Positions 16,070 to 25,468 of a stretch of 64,000 bases of DNA are shown here, piece by piece. The position numbers and the translations under genes are program-made. Each line of letters starts with the position of its first letter. Position 1 is the stretch's first letter. The notes beneath the pieces are model-generated. The model did no database searches. It saw only the letters and a list, made by a program, of their open reading frames with translations, and had not been told where the DNA came from. This DNA comes from Sinobacterium caligoides (GTDB lineage: Bacteria > Pseudomonadota > Gammaproteobacteria > Pseudomonadales > Sinobacteriaceae), in NCBI RefSeq assembly GCF_003752585.1, contig NZ_RKHR01000004.1, forward strand, positions 620,001-684,000. Direction: 5' to 3'.

Positions 16070-17230
16070 ATGGAAAACAAACCGTTAACTAAATATAAAC
16101 GTATCTCCATTTTCACTTTTGTCGATGCTTTCGGCTGGGAGATCTATCGTCATTACGACTTTATGAACGACCGGTTACCCCACGCTAAAAGACTTAATAC
16201 AGTATTTGGCTACTCCTCTGCCGCGCTACCTTCAATTCTTACCGGTCGCTACCCTCGTGAGCACAAGCACTGGTCCTCATTTTACTATGCTCCGAAGAGC
16301 TCCCCCTTCAAACATCTTCGCTGGTTATCGCCTCTACCAGCATTTCCTTTCAATAACTGGCGTGTGCGTAATTTGCTCAGCCGCTGGGTTAGCAAACGAG
16401 AGCATTTTACCGGTTATTTTGAACTTTATAACATTCCCTTCAAGAAGTTACCCTACTTCGACTACGTCGAGAAGAACGACTACTTCCAACCCGGTGGCAT
16501 CGTCAAAACAGACACTATTTTTGACTGGTGCGAAGAGCATGATATTCACTATTACTGCGCCCATTGGTCAACACCTGAACAACAGGTCATTGACAGCAGT
16601 ATCACTTATTTCGAAGCAAGAGAGACTCCCTTTATCTTCCTTTATCTACCTAAACTTGACGCTGAACTGCATCGTTACGGTACTCGCCATCAAAAAATAA
16701 AAGAAAAAATTAGCTTCATCGAACGTAATCTTAACCAGCTAATCAATCGCGCCGAAAATCATTATGAGGAGGTCAATGTCTACACTTTCTCAGATCACGG
16801 CATGGCCGATGTTACTACCAGCATCGACCTAATCAAAGATATTGAGACACTAGGCTTAGTTTTTGGCGTTGATTACGCCGCGATGTACGATTCAACGATG
16901 GCACGATTCTGGTTTTTAAACAAAGTAGCAGAACGCTCTATCTTGCAGCACCTCAAAGGCCGCGATGATGGCGGTATAGTCAGTGAGGAGCAAGCTTGCG
17001 ATTGGGGAGTCAACTTCGATGACCACCAGTTTGGAGACTGTATTTACCTACTTAAGCCAGGTTCAGTTATTTGCCCGAGTTACATGGGCAAAAAAGCATT
17101 GGCAGGCATGCACGGCTATCACCCGGACGATAAAGACTCCTATGCCTTTATCTGCTCCAATCTTCCGTTACCAAAGCATGTAGACTCGATTACCGATATA
17201 CGTAGTCTCATGCAACAACACTTGCAATAG
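16070..17230 (+). CDS. alkaline-phosphatase-superfamily hydrolase/transferase (nucleotide pyrophosphatase-like)
   Basis: The 386-residue protein has the metal-site pattern of the superfamily: Asp19 (FTFVDAFGW), a Ser nucleophile at about 49-50 (GYSSAALPSILTGRYP), Asp197 and His201 (KLDAELHRYG), Asp242-His243 (SDHGM) and His348 (GMHGYHPDD). All ligands are present, so an active enzyme is likely. There is no signal peptide, so it should work in the cytoplasm. Superfamily members cleave or transfer phosphate, phosphodiester or sulfate groups. Here, between glycosyltransferase genes and wzz, it may modify or proof-read an EPS precursor. That role is inference. It ends 12 bases before the wzz-like gene. 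Confidence 0.75.
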   Translation: MENKPLTKYKRISIFTFVDAFGWEIYRHYDFMNDRLPHAKRLNTVFGYSSAALPSILTGRYPREHKHWSSFYYAPKSSPFKHLRWLSPLPAFPFNNWRVRNLLSRWVSKREHFTGYFELYNIPFKKLPYFDYVEKNDYFQPGGIVKTDTIFDWCEEHDIHYYCAHWSTPEQQVIDSSITYFEARETPFIFLYLPKLDAELHRYGTRHQKIKEKISFIERNLNQLINRAENHYEEVNVYTFSDHGMADVTTSIDLIKDIETLGLVFGVDYAAMYDSTMARFWFLNKVAERSILQHLKGRDDGGIVSEEQACDWGVNFDDHQFGDCIYLLKPGSVICPSYMGKKALAGMHGYHPDDKDSYAFICSNLPLPKHVDSITDIRSLMQQHLQ

Positions 17231-17242
17231 CTTCAACACGAT

Positions 17243-19234
17243 ATGTCAAACGACGACGAAGATGACAAAGGATTCGACTTCGACCCACGTACCCTCTGGT
17301 TAGAGATACGCTTTAAGCTTCTCATCGCCCTGATGGTAGCCGCTTTCGTTACCGTACTGCTCAACTATTTCATACTCAAAGACGCACTACCAAAATACTC
17401 TGCAATGGCCGTGATCATTCGTCACCAAAAAAATATGGGTTACACGCAGAACATTCCCTACCTCTATCTTCAGCTTGACGCTAGCACCGTGATAGAAACC
17501 TTTCTGGTCGAGCAGAATGTGCGCCGTATTGCTGATCGGTTAGGTGAGCAATATAGTGCAGAAGCGCTAATCGGTAAAATCAAGGTAGAAAATGTTGGTC
17601 GCTCCGCCATTATTAACGTCAAGGCTAAATGGCACACCGCACAAGGAGCTGCTGACATAGCCAACGCCATTTCTGAGATTTTTCTAGAATCCTACCGAAA
17701 AATACAGAATGCCTCAGCAGAAAAAATACGTCACTATTATCAACAAGAGCTGATTATTGCCAAAACAAACCTCAGCAAACTAAACCAAAACATCGACAAA
17801 TTTAAAAAGAAAAATAATATTTACTCCTACAAAAACAAAGTAGCATCGTTATACGAAAAGCGCACCGAACTAGAAATAAAGCTTGTTAAGCTAAAACTAA
17901 CCAAGACAGAGATGGAGGAGAACACCAAGGGCATTGCTCTTAAACTACAAGGACTTCCTGAGATAGTAGTGATATCCACCCTGAACCGCTCCAACGACGA
18001 AGAGCTGATGGCAAGCCTCCGAGATGAGCTCGACACAATCCAACATCGCTACACGCGAGAAAACCCAAAAGTACAAAACCTGCTAAAGAAAATTGAGCTT
18101 TTTGAACAACAGCTGCAGCAGCGAAAAGAAACAAAAAACGACAACAAGAAAGCCTCTATCCAACACACCACTGGCAAAAATGACCTATACCTCGAGCTAG
18201 AGGTGCAGCAAATACGCTATCAACTCGCCCTCGAGGCCGTTTTACTACAAACAGAGCAGCTCACCAATGAAATCGACAGCATAAATTATGAGTTGAATAA
18301 AATAAGCAGTCTAACTGAGCAATACGATAACCTGGTTATTCTTGTCGAAAGCGCTAAAAGACATGTCATCAGTATGGACACCCGGCTGACGGAGGCCAAA
18401 ATCGCCATCGAGGCTAACACCAGCGACTACGACATCCTAGAGCGTGCCAAACCTTCCGCTGAAACTGATTTATCACTCCGTTCCTTTCTCGGTCTTACTG
18501 GCGGTATTGTCTTTGCCCTCGGCGGCTGTGTCATCATCGTGTTGCGTGAGGCACGCAACAGCACAGTGAAAACCAATTTTGAGCTCAACCGCCACCTGGC
18601 TGTAGAATCATTCGGGACACTACCAGACAAGAGCACTGTGGATATCACTACTTTCTACAGCCACTTCCAACTGATATCAGAGGCGATACAACAGCGATTG
18701 GACAGCACAGAAAACCACCTCAACCTGATTGCAAGCCTCTCTGGCGGCGAAGGGAAAAGCTTTGTCATAAATGAGCTCGCAGAAGCCTATAGTCGCCAAC
18801 AAAAAAAGATACTCATCATAGAGACCCTTTACGAGCAAAATACACAAGAAGAACAGTATTCAATTAACAAGGCTCTTTATAGTCTTGATCGGCAGCAAAA
18901 GTTACACTTTATCAACCTTAGCAGCCAAGCCGACAAAGGCTACTTTCATTTCGATCAGGCCGTTTTTCTCGATACGCTCGATCACGAACGTATTGCTTTT
19001 TTCATCAAAAAAATGAACCAGCATTACGACATGATTCTTTGGGAATGCTTTATTCCCACTAATCATCTACAGCTATTCTCTAGCTTGTGCCGCCACGCTG
19101 GCGTCATCACTTTAATCGCCAAAAGCCGATCCACCGAACGGGATGATATTAACCGCCTCTACAATCACCTACAGGCCAACGATGCGCCTCAACTCGGAGT
19201 AATCGTCAATCATGTTAAAAAAGACTATCTCTGA
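17243..19234 (+). CDS. Wzz/Wzc-like chain-length protein with degenerate BY-kinase domain
   Basis: The 663-residue inner-membrane protein has helix 1 at 25-45, a long periplasmic coiled-coil region (about 50-405) and helix 2 at 413-435. A cytoplasmic ATPase-like domain follows from about 450 to 663. That domain resembles the tyrosine autokinase of Wzc. Walker A is kept (SGGEGKS, 500-506). Walker A' reads ILIIET (Glu for the usual Asp) and Walker B reads MILWE without the normal Asp. The C-terminus has only one Tyr (KKDYL) rather than a Tyr cluster. It should set chain length and bridge Wzy and Wza, but kinase activity is doubtful. The next gene overlaps its 3' end by 23 bases. Confidence 0.85.
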   Translation: MSNDDEDDKGFDFDPRTLWLEIRFKLLIALMVAAFVTVLLNYFILKDALPKYSAMAVIIRHQKNMGYTQNIPYLYLQLDASTVIETFLVEQNVRRIADRLGEQYSAEALIGKIKVENVGRSAIINVKAKWHTAQGAADIANAISEIFLESYRKIQNASAEKIRHYYQQELIIAKTNLSKLNQNIDKFKKKNNIYSYKNKVASLYEKRTELEIKLVKLKLTKTEMEENTKGIALKLQGLPEIVVISTLNRSNDEELMASLRDELDTIQHRYTRENPKVQNLLKKIELFEQQLQQRKETKNDNKKASIQHTTGKNDLYLELEVQQIRYQLALEAVLLQTEQLTNEIDSINYELNKISSLTEQYDNLVILVESAKRHVISMDTRLTEAKIAIEANTSDYDILERAKPSAETDLSLRSFLGLTGGIVFALGGCVIIVLREARNSTVKTNFELNRHLAVESFGTLPDKSTVDITTFYSHFQLISEAIQQRLDSTENHLNLIASLSGGEGKSFVINELAEAYSRQQKKILIIETLYEQNTQEEQYSINKALYSLDRQQKLHFINLSSQADKGYFHFDQAVFLDTLDHERIAFFIKKMNQHYDMILWECFIPTNHLQLFSSLCRHAGVITLIAKSRSTERDDINRLYNHLQANDAPQLGVIVNHVKKDYL

Positions 19235-20315
19235 AGGCTCAATTATCAACCATAACGGCAGTAAATTTCACCTCAGGGTCTGCCTGTTTCAGCTCAGTAC
19301 CTTTCTACTTTTGTTCGGCTGTAGCGCCAACATCAAACAGGTCACAAGCGACGAGCCACCAACCCGTTTCATTCCCGATGCCGTTGTCATTGAGCAGGTT
19401 AATATTGACGATAGTTCAATTAAGAAGCGTCTCGCCGAACTGCAGATGGTCAAGAGAGAGACCTATAGAGTCTCCCCCGGTGACAAATTTAACATGGACG
19501 TCTACGGCGAAAAGGACCTCGAGATCAAAGAGATCATTGTAAAGTCTGACGGCACTATGAGCTTGCCATTAATCGGTGATATCAACGTTGCTGAACTCTC
19601 GATACCTGAGGCTGTCGCCAGTATTGAAAGCGCATATAGAAAGTATATCTATTACCCTAAGGTCACTCTGATGCCTTACGAGATGAAGAACTCTCGTTTC
19701 ACCATCATCGGCAAGGTGGTCATGCCCGGCGTCTACTACTTCGACGGAAAAATACGTGTACTCGATGCTATCGCAAAATCCAAAGGTTTAGCGACCGGTC
19801 TCTTCGATTCAAACACCGTCGAGTTAGCCGACCTAGAACACAGTTTCATTAAACGTGGATCCGAGCTATTGCCTGTCGATTTCGCCGAACTTGTTCATCG
19901 TGGCGGCATGCTGATGAACATTCCTATTATGGACGGGGACTACATCTACATCGCCTCCGCTGTTAACCGTGAGTACTACATGCTCGGTGAACTCAGCGAT
20001 CCCGGCTACTATGGTTACATCGAGGGCTTAACTGTCAGCAAGGCAATCGCCAAAGCCAAAGGAGTGCTTCGCTCCGCCTCCAAACAGCTGGTTGTCATAC
20101 GCGGTAGCATCACTCACCCACAAGTCTACAAGATCGACTATAACCGGATTTTATCGGGTGAACAGCGTGATTTTCAGCTCAATGCCTCAGACATCGTCTA
20201 CATTCCAAAATCAAACTTTGCTAAATGGAACGACATTATGATTCAGCTCATGCCAACCTTCTCCAACCTGTTCTTTGCTGCCTCTATGTTCGATGCGCCA
20301 ACGCCGGAAGAATAG
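19212..20315 (+). CDS. Wza-like polysaccharide export lipoprotein
   Basis: The 367-residue protein has a long signal region ending in the lipobox LFGC (Cys37). A polysaccharide-export domain follows at about 80-170 (YRVSPGDKFNMDVYGEKDL, then SLPLIGDINVAELS). Two SLBB domains come next (FTIIGKVVMPGVYYFDG and YYMLGELSDPGYYGYIEGLT). A C-terminal hydrophobic segment (LMPTFSNLFFAAS) fits the outer-membrane helix of Wza. It would form the outer-membrane export channel working with the Wzz-like protein encoded just upstream. The two genes overlap by 23 bases and are probably translationally coupled. Confidence 0.88.
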   Translation: MLKKTISEGSIINHNGSKFHLRVCLFQLSTFLLLFGCSANIKQVTSDEPPTRFIPDAVVIEQVNIDDSSIKKRLAELQMVKRETYRVSPGDKFNMDVYGEKDLEIKEIIVKSDGTMSLPLIGDINVAELSIPEAVASIESAYRKYIYYPKVTLMPYEMKNSRFTIIGKVVMPGVYYFDGKIRVLDAIAKSKGLATGLFDSNTVELADLEHSFIKRGSELLPVDFAELVHRGGMLMNIPIMDGDYIYIASAVNREYYMLGELSDPGYYGYIEGLTVSKAIAKAKGVLRSASKQLVVIRGSITHPQVYKIDYNRILSGEQRDFQLNASDIVYIPKSNFAKWNDIMIQLMPTFSNLFFAASMFDAPTPEE

Positions 20316-20343
20316 CTCAAGCAGGGCCATCTAGTGATGCCTT

Positions 20344-22134
20344 ATGTCAGAGTTTAAATACGTTATTTTCTTCTTCACCTTATTTGTCGCGGTACCGGCC
20401 GGATACCTCCTTGCGAGCCAATCAAAGGTTGTCGAACGGCTCGTTATCTTTTTCTATGTTTTCTTCGGCTGCCATATGGCCGACATCAACTTCATCTCAC
20501 TGGAGGCCTATCGCGGGACTTCCAAGGGTTTTGAAATCGGCATGATCGACATGGTCATGTACATATTGGTACTGTTGGTCATTAAACGAAAACAACAATA
20601 CCCCATCGTCTGGCTACCACCGGGATCAATACTCTATTTCATTTACTTCTTCTTTAGCTGCCTTTCAACAGTTAATGCGGAAGAACCTATTTACTCCGCC
20701 TTCGAAATGTTCAAAATGGTTCGCATGTATATCTACTTCTGGGCTTGGTACAACTACTGCCAGAGTGAGGAGCAGCTAGACACGCTGTTACACAGCTTCG
20801 GTGCCATCATTTTTTACACTTGGTTTGTTGTCGTACAACAAAAATACCTTCATGGCGTTTTTCAGTCGTCTGGCCCCTTCCCGCACCAAAACACATTAGT
20901 TCTCTATATGGCTACCCTCGGCTCCGTCGCCCATGCCTTAATACTCAACCGTCGTTCGGCAAGACCTCTTTTATGGTTCGTTTTATTTGCCATGTGCGGT
21001 TTCTGTGTGGTCGCCACACTCTCGAGAGCCGGGCTCGCGCTATTCTTGCTCAATGCCGCTATTATTTTCACTATCTCAATATTTATCCGTAATCGCGGTA
21101 ACAAGCAGCTCAGCAAACGAAAGACTGTCTTTGCCATTCTCATGCCCATCATCGGCATTTTAGCGCTATTTAAGGCGGCCGATAGCATAATAGAAAGGTT
21201 CGAGACGGCACCTGAACAGTCGAAGCAGACACGGATTTTGCTCGCAGAAGCCGCCATCAAGATGGCCAACGATAAAACGATGGGCGTAGGCTTGAATAAC
21301 TTTGGTCTTGTTATCAATCCTCCATACTCCTACGGTAGCCACATACCGATGATCAACGAAGACGACCTCTATGAGACTCACGGCCTCGTTGAAACCGCCT
21401 ACTTACTAGTAGCCGCAGAAACAGGCTGGCACAACCTCGCCGTATTCGTCACAATGCTATTTTACTTCTATTATTTAAACATCAAGAACTTCTTCCGCTA
21501 TAAGGGTCAAGAGTACCGTTTTTTAACGATTGCTTTTATAGGCTGCCTAAGCCAAATTTATCTGCAATCAACACTCGAGTGGGTGCTAAAACAGACCAAT
21601 AATTTTTTTCAGATCATGTTAGTTTTCGCCACTATCGGCGTCATGCAAAAACTCTGGCTGAGACAAGAGTCCATGCGAAAAAGCCTACAACACACTAAAA
21701 ACCTACTACCGCCTATCGCTCCACCGAAAGTATCAGCGAAAATAAGTGTGCACAAAGAACTGTCGCCAACTTCCATAAAAATTAACAATCAAGAGATCAA
21801 AAAGAACGATATCAGCAGATATAAGGAGCTAATTTTTAGCTATTGCAAGAGCTTATCACTCACCCAAGTACTCAACACCCCATCAACAAAAAGATATTCT
21901 CGCAATACAATGCTATTCTTTAAAAAAATCACTAAGCCTTCCCGTAATCAACAACAAGCTAACAGCCATCAAAAACGATTAATAAAAGACCGCTATCCAT
22001 TGCGTAAAATAGCTTCAACACTGCTTTTTCTGGCCGCCGCCATCATATTCATGATCACCTGCTATCAGCTACTAAAGAGTTCTAATATAGAGTTCATCAA
22101 CCTTCTCTATAACACCCTGCCATTTCAACAATGA
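20344..22134 (+). CDS. Wzy-like polysaccharide polymerase / O-antigen-ligase family membrane protein with long tail
   Basis: The 596-residue protein has about ten membrane helices up to roughly residue 445. The O-antigen-ligase-type segment is visible (GPFPHQNTLVLYMATLGS, then VATLSRAGLALFLLN, then the large periplasmic loop containing MGVGLNNFGLV and ETHGLVETAYL). These proteins join lipid-linked repeat units (Wzy) or ligate them; in an operon with Wzx, Wzz and Wza, polymerase is the better guess. After the last core helix comes an unusual basic stretch of about 110 residues (about 450-560), then one more membrane helix (STLLFLAAAIIFMITCY) near the end. It overlaps the flippase gene by 4 bases. 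Confidence 0.78.
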   Translation: MSEFKYVIFFFTLFVAVPAGYLLASQSKVVERLVIFFYVFFGCHMADINFISLEAYRGTSKGFEIGMIDMVMYILVLLVIKRKQQYPIVWLPPGSILYFIYFFFSCLSTVNAEEPIYSAFEMFKMVRMYIYFWAWYNYCQSEEQLDTLLHSFGAIIFYTWFVVVQQKYLHGVFQSSGPFPHQNTLVLYMATLGSVAHALILNRRSARPLLWFVLFAMCGFCVVATLSRAGLALFLLNAAIIFTISIFIRNRGNKQLSKRKTVFAILMPIIGILALFKAADSIIERFETAPEQSKQTRILLAEAAIKMANDKTMGVGLNNFGLVINPPYSYGSHIPMINEDDLYETHGLVETAYLLVAAETGWHNLAVFVTMLFYFYYLNIKNFFRYKGQEYRFLTIAFIGCLSQIYLQSTLEWVLKQTNNFFQIMLVFATIGVMQKLWLRQESMRKSLQHTKNLLPPIAPPKVSAKISVHKELSPTSIKINNQEIKKNDISRYKELIFSYCKSLSLTQVLNTPSTKRYSRNTMLFFKKITKPSRNQQQANSHQKRLIKDRYPLRKIASTLLFLAAAIIFMITCYQLLKSSNIEFINLLYNTLPFQQ

Positions 22135-23681
22135 AAAAGTATAACCTTCATCGTCTAGTAACAGCCGCCGCATCAAATTACAGCGCCTTTATTATTCGCA
22201 TGTTAATCATGGTCTTTCTGACACGCCTGTTGTTTCTGGGACTAGATACTGAGGACTACGGCTTTTGGGCGCTACTATGGTCGATTTTTGCCTATTCACT
22301 TCTGCTTGATTTCGGTTACGGTACAACACTAATGAAAGCAACCAGTGAGGTCACTGTTCTCCAGCATTGGCAGCACTACAATCAACTATTGAGCACTGTG
22401 CTCATCAATTACCTACTGATCGGGCTGATCATCGCTGTAGCCAGCGTGTTGCTCAGCTGGCAGCTGCCTCGGCTATTTAACTTCGACGCTTCAGCAAACG
22501 AGGACTATTACCGACTCGCCCTACTCGTCTTCGGTTGCGGTACCGGCCTCGTCTTCCCCTTCGGTGTGTTCACTGAAGTATTGCGTGGCCTGCAGAAATT
22601 CCACCTGCGCAACGCGCTATTGACGCTACGTGAAGTATTAAACTTTATTGGCATGTTCTACGCCATCAGGCAGGAGAATCCGCTTGTCAGCATGGCCATC
22701 GTCGCCGTTGCCAGCCAACTTATCTGCAACCTGCTCATGGCTATTGCCTGCTTCAAGGCAATGCCAAAGCTGTCCGTTTCGGTGAGGCTATACAGCACAA
22801 AAATCAATCGTTCAATTACTCGCTTCTCCCTACTCGCCTATATCATCACCTTGGCCAGTCTGATCTGTTACAAGAGTGATCAGATTGTCATCTCAGTCTT
22901 TTCTACCTTTACTGTCGTCGCCTTCTACCATGTTGCCCTACGCTGGTCAGAGATATACCGAATGTTAGCATCACAAATGCAAGACATTCTCGCACCGATG
23001 GCCGCTGCGCTGAACAGTGAGGGTAGCGTTAATGAAAGCCAGCAGTTGATCGTTTTTTCCAACAAAATCATCACAGCTATCGCCACCGCCTTTGTCATCC
23101 CCATTACTTTTTTCGCTCAACCGCTACTGTTTATCTGGCTAGAGATCGATAATAAAGATACGTTAATATGCAGCTATATATTGTTGTTCTGCACTTGGTT
23201 CACTGTAGTTTTTCGTCATACTTCGGCACAGATATTACTCGTATCTGAACACCAGAAGTCACTAGCTATCATCGCCGCCGTCGAGTGTACGAGCAACTTA
23301 TTACTAAGCATTTACCTCATTCACCTATATGGAATCATCGGCGTGGCCATCGGTACCTTGCTGCCTAGCTTACTACTCGGTCTGCTGGCAAACATCCCTC
23401 TCGCCGGTCGTTTTTGCCACCTCAGCATAGCTCGCTATCTTCAACTAAGCTTCCTCAGCCCAATCATTACTGGCTTAATCACCGTTACTCTGACGTATGG
23501 CCTTATCTACACCTTCGAGCCTCAACACTTATCGTCTATTATTGCCTGCAGCCTCATAGCGATAGTATTTTATGTCGCGCTATTCTTCTTTATGGGCTTC
23601 AATCAACAAGAACGAAACAGTGCCCACCATGGACTGCGAGACTTTATTCGAAGCACCCATCGCTCCTCCTCTAAAAGATAA
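22131..23681 (+). CDS. Wzx-like lipid-linked oligosaccharide flippase
   Basis: The 516-residue protein has about 12-14 membrane helices of the MOP/PST polysaccharide-transporter type. It starts ASNYSAFIIRMLIMVFLTRLLFLGLDTEDYGFWAL, the usual Wzx helix-1 pattern with the GLxxYGxWAL-like loop. It should flip the finished undecaprenyl-linked repeat unit to the periplasm. Its ATG overlaps the stop of the Wzy-like gene (ATGA), so the two are translationally coupled. It is the last gene of the rightward operon and converges with a GT2 gene, with only 32 bases between them. Confidence 0.85.
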   Translation: MKKYNLHRLVTAAASNYSAFIIRMLIMVFLTRLLFLGLDTEDYGFWALLWSIFAYSLLLDFGYGTTLMKATSEVTVLQHWQHYNQLLSTVLINYLLIGLIIAVASVLLSWQLPRLFNFDASANEDYYRLALLVFGCGTGLVFPFGVFTEVLRGLQKFHLRNALLTLREVLNFIGMFYAIRQENPLVSMAIVAVASQLICNLLMAIACFKAMPKLSVSVRLYSTKINRSITRFSLLAYIITLASLICYKSDQIVISVFSTFTVVAFYHVALRWSEIYRMLASQMQDILAPMAAALNSEGSVNESQQLIVFSNKIITAIATAFVIPITFFAQPLLFIWLEIDNKDTLICSYILLFCTWFTVVFRHTSAQILLVSEHQKSLAIIAAVECTSNLLLSIYLIHLYGIIGVAIGTLLPSLLLGLLANIPLAGRFCHLSIARYLQLSFLSPIITGLITVTLTYGLIYTFEPQHLSSIIACSLIAIVFYVALFFFMGFNQQERNSAHHGLRDFIRSTHRSSSKR

Positions 23682-23713
23682 AAAACAACTCACCACGACA
23701 ATAATTATATGGC

Positions 23714-24610
23714 TTATTTTTGATAACGTTTCAAGGCTTCGCGCTGACCGTACTTAGCATCTTTAACATCGCCTCTTTGTCTCTGCCACGCCAAGCGCTG
23801 GCCACTATAGTATGCCCAATGATAAACCCATGCTTGCGCGGGAATCATAAAAAGCTCTCTCCACGCTCGCCCAAGAAAACAGCAGAAAAAATCCTTAACA
23901 CACTTTTCTAATATTCTTTTAATTGTTTCAAAAAGAGAGACCTTACTTCTATCATAAATGAATAAATCGGCCTCTCCCTCGACAAATCTACGGCCATAAA
24001 GCTGACTTAAGGTATAGTTGTGCGAGTGCATCGCCATCGCCTCGGCAACATATTTTACTTTATAGCCATTCCTTTTCGCCCACTGCCCCCACTCAGTATC
24101 TTCAGACGCCCAAGCCTCCGTATAAAAGCGGTGTTGCAGCCAAGCACTACGCCGAACGGCTGCCAACGGCAGCGATAAACCTATCCAGCAAGGGGGCGGG
24201 CCTTTGTCTGGAAAACTCAACTGATAATCACGCTTCACCCAAGCTTGCGCCTCCGGACGCGCTAGCTGCCGCCCCAACACAGCACTAACCTCTGGATCAT
24301 CAAAAGCGGCAACAATTCTGCCCAAGCTAGTTGGTGTTAATAACACGGCGTCAGAATTAATAAAAACAATAATATCTTCATTACATCCTTCGATGGCGTT
24401 ATTTAAAACTTCGCCTGGAAAATAACTCTCAGCTGAAATAGTTAATAGCGTGGTTGCAAACGGCGCAGCCATCGCCTGAGTAGAGTCCGTCGACGAACAG
24501 TCGACGAGATAAAGATGATAGTCACAAAACTGTTGTGAATCGATCGCGGTCAGCGCTTGATCGATCACCCAGGCACTGTTCCGTGAGCGCATAATAATAG
24601 CGACAGCCAC
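23714..24610 (-). CDS. GT2-family glycosyltransferase
   Basis: The 298-residue enzyme has a GT-A fold: IIMRSRNSAWVIDQAL at the start, LVDCSSTDST (34-43), the metal-binding acidic motif in VFINSDAVLL (about 81-90), and the acceptor-side motif ASEDTEWG. It looks like rhamnosyltransferase-type GT2 proteins. The C-terminal 70 residues are basic and partly hydrophobic, suggesting membrane attachment. The start is GTG, and its G is shared with the TAG stop of the deacetylase gene (TAGTG), so the two are coupled. Donor sugar unknown. Confidence 0.82.
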   Translation of the reverse strand: MAVAIIMRSRNSAWVIDQALTAIDSQQFCDYHLYLVDCSSTDSTQAMAAPFATTLLTISAESYFPGEVLNNAIEGCNEDIIVFINSDAVLLTPTSLGRIVAAFDDPEVSAVLGRQLARPEAQAWVKRDYQLSFPDKGPPPCWIGLSLPLAAVRRSAWLQHRFYTEAWASEDTEWGQWAKRNGYKVKYVAEAMAMHSHNYTLSQLYGRRFVEGEADLFIYDRSKVSLFETIKRILEKCVKDFFCCFLGRAWRELFMIPAQAWVYHWAYYSGQRLAWQRQRGDVKDAKYGQREALKRYQK

Positions 24611-25461
24611 TAGTGCAGCATCCGTGAATTAAGACGCTGTTGCTCACTCATCGCGCGAACCTCACGTACCCATACTGTTTCACACTGGGCGATAAAGGCC
24701 AGAATATCTTCAAACCGTTTCAATCGATCACAGAGATGCAAAGTAATAGGGTGAATAATCAGGTGTGATAATTCACCGTTTGCCTCTCGCATCGACAGTT
24801 CCTCCAGCACTTTATCCGTCCACTCATCAATATAGTAGGATTCTGTACCGTAATCATCCCTCCACTGATAGCGTTGCTGCCACTGTTCAACCCATTGTTC
24901 AGTGCGCTCGGCATGGTAGAGGTGCTCGTGATCGGGCATGATATTAATCGGAAAATTATAGATACCCTCTCGCTGCCAATACATACCACGGCCCTGACGA
25001 CTGACACCGTCACAACAACTCTTCAAGCCACAGTCTGCCAACACCTGCTCTGTATGCGGTCCATGCATATACATATGATTACGCCAGCTCTCAATTCTAT
25101 AGCCCGTATAGCGTTCGATTATCTCGATCGTCCTCATCGCATCTCGACGCTGATACCATTGAGGACCGTTGTAACTATTACAGAGTTTCTGACAGATTCG
25201 GTGCCACCATACCGGTGTCAACGCGGAGTAATTATGACCGGCAATTTCCACCAATGGGCTCTGACAGATCGAGCGAATATCAGCCCACTCGTCATGGAAA
25301 CAGCGGCCGGTAAAAAAAAAAGTCGCCTTAACGCCCACCTCTTGTAGCCTCTGCGCATACGCCGCCGCGATACGACATTCGCTATGGTAGGCATGCTGCT
25401 GATTACCCGTTTTTAAACCGGCATGATGCACATCTGTGGTCAAACAAATCATCGACGTCAC
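24610..25461 (-). CDS. divergent polysaccharide deacetylase (NodB-like)
   Basis: The 283-residue protein shows the NodB order of motifs: LTTDVHH (7-13, catalytic Asp10), then VKATFFFTGRC (44-54), then IAGHNYSA (73-80), then SWRNHMYMHGP, ending with HLIIHPITLHL. Carbohydrate-esterase-4 enzymes remove N- or O-acetyl groups from sugars. The second metal-binding His of the H-x3-H motif is Ala80 here (H-N-Y-S-A), so the active site is either rebuilt or inactive. There is no signal peptide, so it would act in the cytoplasm on precursors. It sits between a nucleotidyltransferase-like gene and a GT2 gene in the leftward EPS operon. Confidence 0.72.
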   Translation of the reverse strand: MTSMICLTTDVHHAGLKTGNQQHAYHSECRIAAAYAQRLQEVGVKATFFFTGRCFHDEWADIRSICQSPLVEIAGHNYSALTPVWWHRICQKLCNSYNGPQWYQRRDAMRTIEIIERYTGYRIESWRNHMYMHGPHTEQVLADCGLKSCCDGVSRQGRGMYWQREGIYNFPINIMPDHEHLYHAERTEQWVEQWQQRYQWRDDYGTESYYIDEWTDKVLEELSMREANGELSHLIIHPITLHLCDRLKRFEDILAFIAQCETVWVREVRAMSEQQRLNSRMLH

Positions 25462-25468
25462 CTCTTAA

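Noticed and set aside
24874-25347. 157-codon plus-strand frame
   Set aside because: It is antisense to the deacetylase, whose NodB motifs are clear; no start signal.
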